NCBI GenBank assembly: GCA_946478755.1
Contig: CAMLDJ010000195.1
Span: forward strand, 1-10,067
Direction of reading: 5' to 3'
DNA length: 10,067 nt
From: an uncultured Pedobacter sp.
GTDB taxonomy: Bacteria; Bacteroidota; Bacteroidia; Sphingobacteriales; Sphingobacteriaceae
A program made the translations under genes and the position numbers. Below, in pieces: positions 1 through 5,470 of this stretch (its first letter is position 1; each line of letters opens with the position of its first letter). The notes beneath the pieces are model-generated. The model did no database searches. It was given only the letters and a program-made list of their open reading frames with translations, and was not told where the DNA came from.

Positions 1-102
1 GATCAATATGACCAATACGATAAAACGCCAGCTTCGGATGTGGTCTGCCATTTCCTTGTGAACCATCACACTAAAAGGGCCGGAAAGTGATTGACTCTTC
101 AT
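1..102 (-). CDS. ABC-2-type transporter permease, N-terminal part only
   Basis: The minus strand is open from an ATG at 102-100 to the window edge, giving 34 residues. They contain a polar start, then KEMADHIRSWRF, then a hydrophobic run (IVLVILI) that begins the first membrane helix. A short cytoplasmic segment with a K-E-x-x-D-x-x-R pattern just before helix 1 is typical of ABC-2 family permeases of gliding/Nos-type export systems. The ATG lies 5 bp after the stop of the ATPase gene, which is the normal place for the partner permease. The rest of the protein (usually about 250-300 residues with six helices) lies outside the window. The role is inferred to be the membrane pore of the exporter formed with the ATPase at 108-1055. 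The substrate is unknown. Confidence 0.78.
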   Translation of the reverse strand, partial: MKSQSLSGPFSVMVHKEMADHIRSWRFIVLVILI

Positions 103-107
103 TATGT

Positions 108-1055
108 TCAGTTTATGTCTTCAAAATACTTTTGATAAATGTCATCCAGACCGTAATCTTTTTGATGTACGCCTGTGATATCGTATTCTTTTTCAACAAG
201 AAAACGGACCAGTGCCGCTGTGATATCCTTTGTACACTCAAATTCCACTGTTGTTTTATTTGTCGTAATCTGCTTAATATCCTTCCATTGTTTCAGTTCC
301 TCTTCTAACGACCATGGCTGAACGATCGTCTTCGCCAGCTTAATGGATACAACGTGCGCCTCATGACTAAACAGGTTACCAGATAAAGTATCGATATTGC
401 CTTGTGCCAACAGTCTTCCTTTCACGAAGATCCCAACGCGATCACATACCTGTTGCACATGATGTAAATGATGCGAGGAAAGCAGGACAGTTAGCCCCTG
501 TTCTTTGCTGAGGCGCTTGATCAGGGTCAGAAATTCCCTTACGCCGCTGGGATCGATCCCCAGGGTCGGTTCATCAAGAATGATGACATCGGGTTGCTTG
601 ATCAGCACTTCAGCCAGGCCTAACCGCTGTTTCATACCGCGGGAAAAAGTTGATGTTTTCTTGTTCACAGCTGTGGAAAGCCCGACGGTCGCAAGCATCT
701 CTGTTGTGCGTTTTCTGATCTCATTTTCAGCCATCCCGTTTAATCTTGCTATATACACCAGGTTTTCGACTGCGCTCATATGATCATAAAAGCCTAAGCT
801 GTCGGGCATATAGCCCACTTTTCTTTTCACAGAAATGGGATTGCTGGTAGCATTATGGCCGCAGACAAAAGCAGTACCACTTGTTGGATCGGTAAGTCCC
901 AGCATCATCAGTATAGTGGTCGTTTTGCCCGCTCCGTTGGGGCCAAGCAGTCCAAAGATCTCCCCTTTACAGATGTCGAGCGTCAGATCATCAACAGCCT
1001 TTTGAGGGCCATAACACTTAGTCAGCCCCTTGAGTTGTATAATAGGATCCTTCAT
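108..1055 (-). CDS. ABC transporter ATP-binding protein (CcmA/NatA-type export ATPase)
   Basis: A 315-residue ATPase subunit of an ABC exporter that hydrolyses ATP on the cytoplasmic side. Visible motifs are Walker A (G38-P-N-G-A-G-K44-T-T), signature FSRGMKQR (137-144), Walker B VIILDEP (157-163) with catalytic Glu162, D-loop GID (166-168) and switch His195 in LLSSHH. The Q-loop region reads GYMPD (81-85), where Gln is replaced, as is common in this subfamily. Residues about 230-315 form a C-terminal extension beyond the core domain, also usual for drug/Na+-type exporters. The start is supported by AGAAGG at 1063-1068, seven bases before the ATG and lying inside the end of the upstream gene. 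It lies 4 bp after the NEW3 gene and 5 bp before the permease, so it is the middle gene of a three-gene operon. Family assignment is secure; the cargo cannot be read from sequence. Confidence 0.96.
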   Translation of the reverse strand: MKDPIIQLKGLTKCYGPQKAVDDLTLDICKGEIFGLLGPNGAGKTTTILMMLGLTDPTSGTAFVCGHNATSNPISVKRKVGYMPDSLGFYDHMSAVENLVYIARLNGMAENEIRKRTTEMLATVGLSTAVNKKTSTFSRGMKQRLGLAEVLIKQPDVIILDEPTLGIDPSGVREFLTLIKRLSKEQGLTVLLSSHHLHHVQQVCDRVGIFVKGRLLAQGNIDTLSGNLFSHEAHVVSIKLAKTIVQPWSLEEELKQWKDIKQITTNKTTVEFECTKDITAALVRFLVEKEYDITGVHQKDYGLDDIYQKYFEDIN

Positions 1056-1059
1056 TTTT

Positions 1060-1914
1060 CTACCTTCTGCCGTACTTGCGGATAAGATAATACACCAGGG
1101 AAATGGCCAACAGGATCACTAATATACCGATCCAGCCAGAGAGCAATGAAGTGGTCACGACCATCCTGAAGGCCGCCTGGGAATTGCCGTTGCTATTTGT
1201 TGCCGTGAAGGTCGCAGCATAGTCTCCCGCAATCGTCTTATCTGGTACCTTAAGCTTTGCGGTCACGGCCTGAGTCTTCCCTGGCTCCAGTTGCTTAACC
1301 TTTGCAGGTTCGAAAGTGGCTTCCCAATGGGTGGGTAGTTGCGAGGAGAGTTCAATATCGTTCAAGGGCAGTGTACCTGAGTTCCTTATTTCCAGTTGGA
1401 TCTCCTTATGGCTACCGGAATTAAGTTCTTCACTCAGCTTTCCGCTTGGTGTGGTCAGCGTTATCCCATAGGATCCCTTCACAACCGCCTCCAGATTCAG
1501 GGACAGCGTATCGGCATGAGCTATTGCTTGTACGGGTATCTTGTACTTGCCAGGCGCAGTATTTGCTGTTGCATTGACCTCAATGGATATATCACGGCTG
1601 CTTCCCGGATCTATATTGACTGAGGTGACCTGGTTGCCATCGACCTTGTAGCTGATGATCCAGCCTGCGGGCAGATTGGTTTTTAGTTCAAATACCGCCA
1701 GTTTCCCCGATCCATTATGCAGGGTCGTATTGTAACGAAATGTTTCATTCGTAGCGGCCTCGATATTAATCAGTTTTGCCGTTAAACTGGATGGACCACT
1801 AATGCTGGCAACAGGACTTTGAGCATGCAATGTCAATCGGGATGTGAGAAGAATTAATAAGATTAAAAAGGATGTAAATCTCGAATAAAGATTGGAAGGT
1901 GAGAATTTTAACAT
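1060..1914 (-). CDS. Exported NEW3-repeat protein with C-terminal membrane anchor, ABC-operon partner
   Basis: A 284-residue predicted envelope protein. Residues 1-31 are a signal peptide (hydrophobic FLILLILL core, likely cleavage after LHA). Two repeats follow at about 58-146 and 165-255. Each has the pattern LP-x2-W (LPAGW at 81-85, LPTHW at 193-197), then a PG-K/S segment, then G-K/D-Y and alternating beta-strand residues, matching the NEW3 (alpha-galactosidase-associated) beta-sandwich family. Residues about 259-278 form one membrane helix, and the tail RKYGRR is a positive cytoplasmic stop. The bulk should face the periplasm while anchored next to the permease. It is the first gene of the operon with the ATPase and permease. 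NEW3 proteins encoded beside ABC-2 exporters are known in Bacteroidota and Firmicutes, but their exact job is not established. A role in substrate capture or permease assembly is inference. No clear Shine-Dalgarno is seen at the ATG. Confidence 0.88.
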   Translation of the reverse strand: MLKFSPSNLYSRFTSFLILLILLTSRLTLHAQSPVASISGPSSLTAKLINIEAATNETFRYNTTLHNGSGKLAVFELKTNLPAGWIISYKVDGNQVTSVNIDPGSSRDISIEVNATANTAPGKYKIPVQAIAHADTLSLNLEAVVKGSYGITLTTPSGKLSEELNSGSHKEIQLEIRNSGTLPLNDIELSSQLPTHWEATFEPAKVKQLEPGKTQAVTAKLKVPDKTIAGDYAATFTATNSNGNSQAAFRMVVTTSLLSGWIGILVILLAISLVYYLIRKYGRR

Positions 1915-2008
1915 GATCTAAATACTAGAATTAATATAATAGCTTAAAAAAATGTTTGTTCAATATTTAATATGACAAGGACAAATCAAAAAAACAAAAT
2001 AAAATTTT

Positions 2009-2035
2009 CAAATAGTTTTAACATTTTTTAACAAA
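2009..2035 (-). promoter_or_regulatory. Possible promoter for the NEW3-ABC operon
   Basis: Read on the minus strand, TTTG (2035-2032) is followed after 17 bases by TATTTG (2014-2009), a near match to the Bacteroidota pattern TTTG / TAnnTTTG with the two spacer bases missing. It would leave an AT-rich leader of about 90 bases before the ATG at 1914. Such matches arise easily in DNA this rich in A and T, so this is weak. Confidence 0.22.
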
Positions 2036-2170
2036 AAAATGGTTTTAGCTATGCGATGGATTTGAGTTTCCCGGGTTGGTCATGAATGTCAAAGCTGCTG
2101 TAATCATCTATAGGGATAGCACTATTCCTTATTCATTCTAACAATACGTGGATAAAACTTGCCTTGAATA

Positions 2171-2323
2171 TCAACCAGGAACTTTCGGCAAAAGCCGCTT
2201 TTGTTCCCAAAGTTTCCCTTGCCGTTTGTCCAGTTGTATCAGTTGTTTATCACGATCAGTTTTAACAAGCCGCTTTTTTCTCCGGGCCGATTTTTTACAG
2301 CACAGCCATTCATGTATGTCCAT
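2171..2323 (-). CDS. Small basic hypothetical protein, probably a truncated gene
   Basis: A 50-residue minus-strand ORF. It begins MDIHEWLCCKKSARRKKR, then has an alternating charged stretch rich in Lys, Asp, Gln and Leu (about 18-43) that should form an amphipathic helix, and ends LLPKVPG. The composition is clearly protein-like and unlike random translation. From memory it resembles the N-terminus of a longer uncharacterised Bacteroidota family with an E-W-L, lysine/arginine-rich, W-x-Q-K-R start followed by a P-x-x-P-L segment. I cannot verify that without a search. If correct, this copy stops right after the conserved start and is a truncation. A different frame stays open from the same place to a TAG near 2112. 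A weak GGAAG precedes the ATG by four bases. It lies about 260 bases downstream of the promoter-like site at 2588-2620. Function unknown. Confidence 0.4.
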   Translation of the reverse strand: MDIHEWLCCKKSARRKKRLVKTDRDKQLIQLDKRQGKLWEQKRLLPKVPG

Positions 2324-2370
2324 TGGACTTCCATTTAATTTTGTCTTGAAATGTTATTGGATCTCAGTTC

Positions 2371-2386
2371 GTCCTTGTGTAAGGAC
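2371..2386. other. Short perfect hairpin
   Basis: GTCCTT and AAGGAC form a perfect 6-bp stem with a GTGT loop. It lies in the leader region upstream of the small minus-strand ORF. There is no U-tract on either strand, so it is not a standard terminator. It could be an RNA structural element or chance. Confidence 0.3.
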
Positions 2387-2493
2387 ATACCCTTTTCAAA
2401 AGTGCTCAGAAAATCCCATGAAATTGGGGCAGACAAACATTGCATAAGATACCCATGCAGCCGTTTAATTATTAATAAAACAGAGAATTTGAC

Positions 2494-2507
2494 TGCCTAA
2501 TTAGGCA
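2494..2507. promoter_or_regulatory. 14-bp perfect palindrome, possible operator
   Basis: TGCCTAATTAGGCA is its own reverse complement over all 14 bases with no central gap. This fits binding by a symmetric dimeric regulator better than an RNA hairpin, which would need a loop. It lies about 80 bases downstream of the predicted minus-strand start point and about 490 bases upstream of the FAD oxidase. No regulator gene is in the window, so the partner is unknown. Confidence 0.4.
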
Positions 2508-2587
2508 ATGAGCGAAAGGGACGATATGTAGATATGCGCTGTCATGATTCCTTGATATTTAAAAGATTAACAAATCAGGGATTGGAT

Positions 2588-2620
2588 GCAAAGGTAGAAA
2601 ATTATTTTAATCTAACTAAA
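2588..2620 (-). promoter_or_regulatory. Bacteroidota-type promoter reading leftward
   Basis: On the minus strand TACCTTTGC (2596-2588) is an exact TAnnTTTG -7 element with the common trailing C. A TTTAG (2620-2616) lies 19 bases upstream as a degenerate -33 TTTG-type element. Transcription would begin near 2581 and run toward the small ORF at 2171-2323. The -7 element is good; the -33 element is only partial. Confidence 0.42.
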
Positions 2621-2644
2621 AAAGAAAAAGAACAATTGGTCGCC

Positions 2645-2671
2645 AATCGTATAAATCGTATAAATCGTATA
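2645..2671. repeat. Three tandem copies of a 9-bp repeat
   Basis: AATCGTATA occurs three times head to tail without mismatch, and the first bases of a fourth copy (AAT) follow. The array ends directly before an ATG at 2673. It may be a regulator-binding iteron or a slippage product. Nine bases is a multiple of three, so copy-number change would not alter a reading frame. Confidence 0.85.
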
Positions 2672-2722
2672 AATGCAAATTACTCCTAATATCTTTTTTA
2701 TTATACTAAACTGCTCATCTAA

Positions 2723-2890
2723 GAAGTTTTTGTGCCCCCCTTTACAAATTTCGACCCTTTTTCTCCATGGTCTGAAATGATCAGCGAGTTCAGCTATCTG
2801 TCTGTAATGCTTGCTAACTACCAACAAGGCCAGGAAATTGCCACACAGACTGGATATTTCGATCCATTAATTCATCACTATTATGTTTAA
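2723..2890 (+). pseudogene. Protein-like C-terminal ORF fragment, function unknown
   Basis: This plus-strand frame is open for 55 codons and ends with TAA. It reads through VPPFTNFDPFSPWSEM and then a segment with ANYQQGQEIATQTGYFDP, ending HHYYV. Codon choice and the aromatic-rich, low-complexity-free composition look like real protein. The only ATG (2777) would give 37 residues. An adjacent frame starting at ATG 2673 runs into the same C6 tract at 2735-2740, so a frameshifted longer ORF is possible. I do not recognise the family. It is best read as the tail of a decayed gene, or as a very small gene. It ends about 100 bases before the FAD oxidase on the same strand. Confidence 0.35.
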
Positions 2891-2916
2891 AATAAACACT
2901 TTACACATTTAACAAC

Positions 2917-2945
2917 TTGACAAGAACACTCTTTTTTCCTAAAAA
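2917..2945 (+). promoter_or_regulatory. Possible promoter region of the FAD oxidase
   Basis: TTGACA (2917-2922) is followed after 17 bases by TAAAAA (2940-2945). This resembles a sigma-70 -35 box with a poor -10. Bacteroidota use a different consensus, and no TAnnTTTG element is seen here, so this may matter only if the gene came from another lineage or the match is chance. The leader to the ATG is short and AT-rich without a Shine-Dalgarno. Confidence 0.2.
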
Positions 2946-2992
2946 AATGCTTAAATTTAATAGCCCCTAGAATTAATTAAAAACCATATGTT

Positions 2993-4387
2993 ATGACAAC
3001 TATTAACGAATTTAGGGAAAGTTTGAGAGGCGATTTAATAGAGCCTCAGGATGAGGAATATGATGAGGCCTGCAAGGTGTATAATGCAATGATCAGCAAA
3101 CATCCCCGCATGATCGCCCGTTGTATGGATGTGGCGGATGTGATCAGGTCAGTGAATTTTGCAAGAGAAAATAATATACTGCTTTCCATTCGTAGCGGTG
3201 GACACAATGCGGGAGGTTTAGGAATTTGTGAGGACGGATTGGTGATTGACCTTTCCAGGATGAAGTATACGCGTATTGACCTGCAGGCAAAAACCGTAAT
3301 GGCAGGTGGAGGATGCACCTGGGGAGATATTGACCATGCCACGCATGTGTTCGGAATGGCAACACCCAGCGGAATTATTTCTACAACGGGTGTCGGAGGT
3401 TTAACTACCGGAGGAGGTATTGGTTATCTTACCCGTAAATACGGTCTGAGTATTGATAATCTGCTGGCAGTAGATGTAGTGTTGCCTGACGGAAGTTTTG
3501 TTGTTGCAAATGCAGATCAAAATCAAGACTTATTTTGGGCCATAAGGGGAGGTGGTGGAAATTTTGGTGTAGTTACTTCTTTTACATTTAGGCTGCAGCC
3601 TGTATCAATGATATACGGTGGTCCTATGTTATACGAGTTAAGTGATGCAGAAGAGGTGATGAAATGGTATCGTGAACTGATAAATGATGCACCGGATGAG
3701 CTGTATGGTTTTTTTGCATTTCTCACTGTTCCTCCTGCAGCTCCTTTTCCGGAGCATCTTCATCTTAAAAAAATGTGCGGGATTGTATGGGCTTATACGG
3801 GACCGATGGAAAGTGCTGAAGAAACCTTCAGGCCTATTCGTTCTTTCAAGACTCCGGCACTTGATTTTGTTGGCCCCATACCTCAACCAGCTTTACAGCG
3901 TATGTTTGATGGCTTGTACCCTACCGGGCTTCAGTGGTATTGGCGTGCTGACTTTGTAAAAGAACTAAGTGATGAAGCGATTACTGAACATATTCAGTTT
4001 GGAAAGGAATTACCTACCATGCATTCCACCATGCACTTGTATCCTGTTAATGGCGCGGCATCACGGGTTGGCAAGACGGATACCCCCTGGAATTACCGCG
4101 ATGCGACATGGGCAATGGTCATCGTAGGTGTTGACCCTGACCCGGCAAACAAGGAAAAAATTACGACCTGGACTAAACAGTATTGGGAAAAACTTCATCC
4201 TTATTCTGCCGGCGGTGCTTATGTGAATTTTATGATGGATGAGGGAGAAGAGCGTGTGAAAGCTACTTATGGTGAAAATTACGAAAGATTAGTAACGATT
4301 AAGCGCAAGTACGATCCGAATAATATGTTTAGAGTGAATCAAAATATTAACCCCTATCCTGAAAACGAACCTGTGGTGACTACCTGA
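2993..4387 (+). CDS. FAD-linked oxidase, berberine-bridge-enzyme-like (BBE/6-HDNO family)
   Basis: A 464-residue flavoprotein oxidase of the PCMH/FAD_binding_4 plus BBE type; length and layout are normal for the family. The FAD domain spans about 35-205. It includes RSGGHNAGG with His71 (the site of 8-alpha-histidyl FAD attachment), GGGCTWGD (105-112), the glycine-rich GVGGLTTGGGIG (133-144) and AIRGGGGNFGVVT (183-195). The substrate domain follows, and the C-terminal BBE motif reads YDPNNMFRVNQNI (440-452). The cysteine that gives some relatives a second covalent bond to FAD is absent: the aligned position is Ile129. A single histidyl link is therefore expected. There is no signal peptide, so it should act in the cytoplasm and reduce O2 to H2O2. 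Relatives oxidise sugars, alkaloids and antibiotic intermediates; the substrate here cannot be told. It stands alone between two gene-poor stretches. Confidence 0.95.
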   Translation: MTTINEFRESLRGDLIEPQDEEYDEACKVYNAMISKHPRMIARCMDVADVIRSVNFARENNILLSIRSGGHNAGGLGICEDGLVIDLSRMKYTRIDLQAKTVMAGGGCTWGDIDHATHVFGMATPSGIISTTGVGGLTTGGGIGYLTRKYGLSIDNLLAVDVVLPDGSFVVANADQNQDLFWAIRGGGGNFGVVTSFTFRLQPVSMIYGGPMLYELSDAEEVMKWYRELINDAPDELYGFFAFLTVPPAAPFPEHLHLKKMCGIVWAYTGPMESAEETFRPIRSFKTPALDFVGPIPQPALQRMFDGLYPTGLQWYWRADFVKELSDEAITEHIQFGKELPTMHSTMHLYPVNGAASRVGKTDTPWNYRDATWAMVIVGVDPDPANKEKITTWTKQYWEKLHPYSAGGAYVNFMMDEGEERVKATYGENYERLVTIKRKYDPNNMFRVNQNINPYPENEPVVTT

Positions 4388-4430
4388 TGGAAATCCCATT
4401 AGTCTAACTGTCGCCTTGGCTGGACAATTT

Positions 4431-4455
4431 TCGAATCAATTCTTATATGATTTGA
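4431..4455 (+). terminator. Hairpin after the FAD oxidase, possible weak terminator
   Basis: TCGAATCA and TGATTTGA pair over 8 bp (one G-U) around a 9-base loop, 44 bases after the stop codon. An A-tract, not a T-tract, follows on the plus strand. It could block or stabilise the 3' end of the oxidase mRNA but is not a canonical intrinsic terminator. Confidence 0.3.
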
Positions 4456-4564
4456 AAAAACTGACGAATTTTGATCTATCGGGTCTTTAATCCTAGAAAT
4501 AACTGGCTTTTATTTTTCCGGAAACTAGTAACGAATTATAAGCTTCAACTCCATTCTCTTTTAA

Positions 4565-4714
4565 CATATTAGTAATAAGAATATTACAGCTCAGGTTATT
4601 ACATTGCATTATGAGAATGGTGAAGAGGCAGCAACCATTTTGATTTACCCACTTCATATAAAACATTCGGTTACCGGCCTAAATATTCCACTGGTTAATC
4701 TTGCTATGATTTAG
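4565..4714 (+). pseudogene. Protein-like ORF fragment, function unknown
   Basis: This plus-strand frame is open for 49 codons between TAA and TAG. It starts HISNKNITAQVITLHYENGE and continues through ATILIYPLH to NIPLVNLAMI. Alternating hydrophobic and polar residues suggest beta strands, as in the beta-sandwich parts of secreted glycan-active proteins. There is no start codon near the beginning. The piece is most simply an internal or terminal remnant of a decayed gene. I do not recognise the family securely. Confidence 0.3.
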
Positions 4715-4717
4715 ATG

Positions 4718-4737
4718 ATCAATTAAATTGATTTTTT
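4718..4737 (+). terminator. AT-rich intrinsic-terminator-like hairpin
   Basis: ATCAAT and ATTGAT form a 6-bp stem around a TAA loop, followed directly by T residues (4732-4737). The stem has only two G-C pairs, so it would be weak. It follows the stop of the 4565-4714 fragment by four bases, which supports that fragment being the true 3' end of a former gene. Confidence 0.38.
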
Positions 4738-4818
4738 CGGCCTGTTATTGGCGCGGACAGGTTCGCATGAACACCATCTCTCCTTAGTCTAATTCTGAGG
4801 CCTGTTTATTCGCCATTC

Positions 4819-4851
4819 CCCGAAGCCGACCCGAATGAAACCCGAACAAGG
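4819..4851. repeat. Three CCCGAA motifs at exact 11-bp spacing
   Basis: CCCGAA starts at 4819, 4830 and 4841, so the copies lie on the same face of the helix about one turn apart. The intervening five bases differ between copies. It may be an imperfect tandem repeat or a phased protein-binding array. Confidence 0.55.
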
Positions 4852-5081
4852 TACCTTATTATGGCGGCTTATCTACAGGCCTGAACAAAGCCGTCTGCCA
4901 TACCACACATCGGTTCGAAATGCATTCTACCTTCGTTTTACGATGTAATTGTTTAGGTGTCATCGCCCCAATGTAGCATCAATAAAAATGTGGCTGTGCG
5001 TTTTATGCGTATGTCGGCAGCTTTAGCAATGAAACACCTGATAAACTCATTTTAACGCGCAGTATATGACACGGAAATTAC

Positions 5082-5318
5082 CTATTCGTAAATAAAATCT
5101 TCTATTTCACCTTTATTCCACTTAAGCGAATCAGCGATGCATCCTATACCGGCACAGTTTTTCAGCGCTATTTTAACCCGTTCCAGATGGGCGGCATTAA
5201 TCCTGCTAAGATCCTTATTTTTTCGTAACTGCTTCTTTATAATGTCATCACCTATCAGTATTGTAATAGCCGGAAAAATTCGTTGCGCCAGAATTTCCTC
5301 GGTGGAGTTATATTCCTG
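5082..5318 (-). pseudogene. Protein-like C-terminal ORF fragment without start codon
   Basis: A minus-strand frame of 78 codons is bounded upstream by TAG (5321-5319) and ends with TAG (5084-5082). It contains ILAQRIFPAITILIGDD (9-25), a lysine-rich stretch (IIKKQLRKNKD), a likely helix AAHLERVKIALKNC (42-55), and an acidic end EIEDFIYE. The composition is strongly protein-like and predominantly helical. There is no ATG, GTG or TTG in the frame, so it cannot be translated as a normal gene. It is best explained as a C-terminal remnant of a deleted gene. An AGGAG-like sequence lies just upstream at 5321-5327, but no start codon follows it. I do not recognise the family. Confidence 0.4.
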
Positions 5319-5384
5319 CTATCTCCTATTTTTAGAACTTAATTTTTTAAATTTATACTTCTGATTTTAGTTTTATAGCCCAAT

Positions 5385-5453
5385 GTCACAAGCTAACTTG
5401 CTCCAGCCTCAGAGAGGTCCGGCAGTAGAAGTTCCGCCCGATCCGGTTGTGAC
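5385..5453. repeat. 7-bp inverted repeat enclosing a GC-rich patch
   Basis: GTCACAA (5385-5391) and TTGTGAC (5447-5453) are perfect inverted copies 55 bases apart. The DNA between them is noticeably richer in G and C than its flanks. It lies just downstream of the stop of the lectin-tailed phosphoesterase and could fold in that mRNA's 3' end. No T-tract supports an intrinsic terminator. Confidence 0.3.
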
Positions 5454-5470
5454 GCGACAGCAAGTCATAA

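Larger units (their letters stand above)
1915..2992. other. Gene-poor, AT-rich intergenic stretch with small-ORF debris
   Basis: About 1.08 kb without a full-length gene. The part nearest the NEW3 gene (1915-2045) is very AT-rich and is probably promoter and leader. The remainder contains a small minus-strand ORF (2171-2323), a hairpin (2371-2386), a palindrome (2494-2507), a minus-strand promoter-like site (2588-2620), tandem 9-bp repeats (2645-2671) and a protein-like plus-strand ORF fragment (2723-2890), each listed separately. Nothing further could be supported. Confidence 0.7.
4388..5470. other. Gene-poor stretch with ORF remnants and hairpins
   Basis: About 1.08 kb with no full-length gene, lying between the converging ends of the FAD oxidase (plus) and the lectin-tailed phosphoesterase (minus). 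It contains a protein-like plus-strand fragment (4565-4714), a small AT-rich terminator-like hairpin (4718-4737), phased CCCGAA motifs (4819-4851), a protein-like minus-strand fragment (5082-5318) and an inverted repeat in a locally GC-rich patch (5385-5453). Several other 30-40 codon frames exist at 4800-4950 on both strands but conflict with each other, and none could be preferred. Confidence 0.65.

Noticed and set aside
1060..1914. Calling the NEW3 protein an alpha-galactosidase component
   Set aside because: NEW3 is named from alpha-galactosidases, but this protein has only signal peptide, two NEW3 repeats and an anchor, and it lies in an ABC operon 6.5 kb from the GH36 gene.
2148..2447. 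99-codon plus-strand ORF
   Set aside because: Cysteine- and serine-rich with no recognisable pattern, and antisense to the more convincing lysine-rich small ORF at 2171-2323.
2612..2827. 71-codon minus-strand ORF across the tandem repeats
   Set aside because: It ends in repeat-derived IYT units and a poly-Phe tail and is antisense to a more protein-like plus-strand frame, so it is most likely a shadow.
4835..4948. 37-codon plus-strand ORF and two other overlapping frames across 4790-4980
   Set aside because: Three frames in the same place look equally plausible, including a minus-strand frame starting near the ATG around 4960. With no family match none can be preferred.
5137..5364. 75-codon plus-strand ORF
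   Set aside because: Antisense to the protein-like minus-strand remnant at 5082-5318. Its hydrophobic look follows from that overlap.
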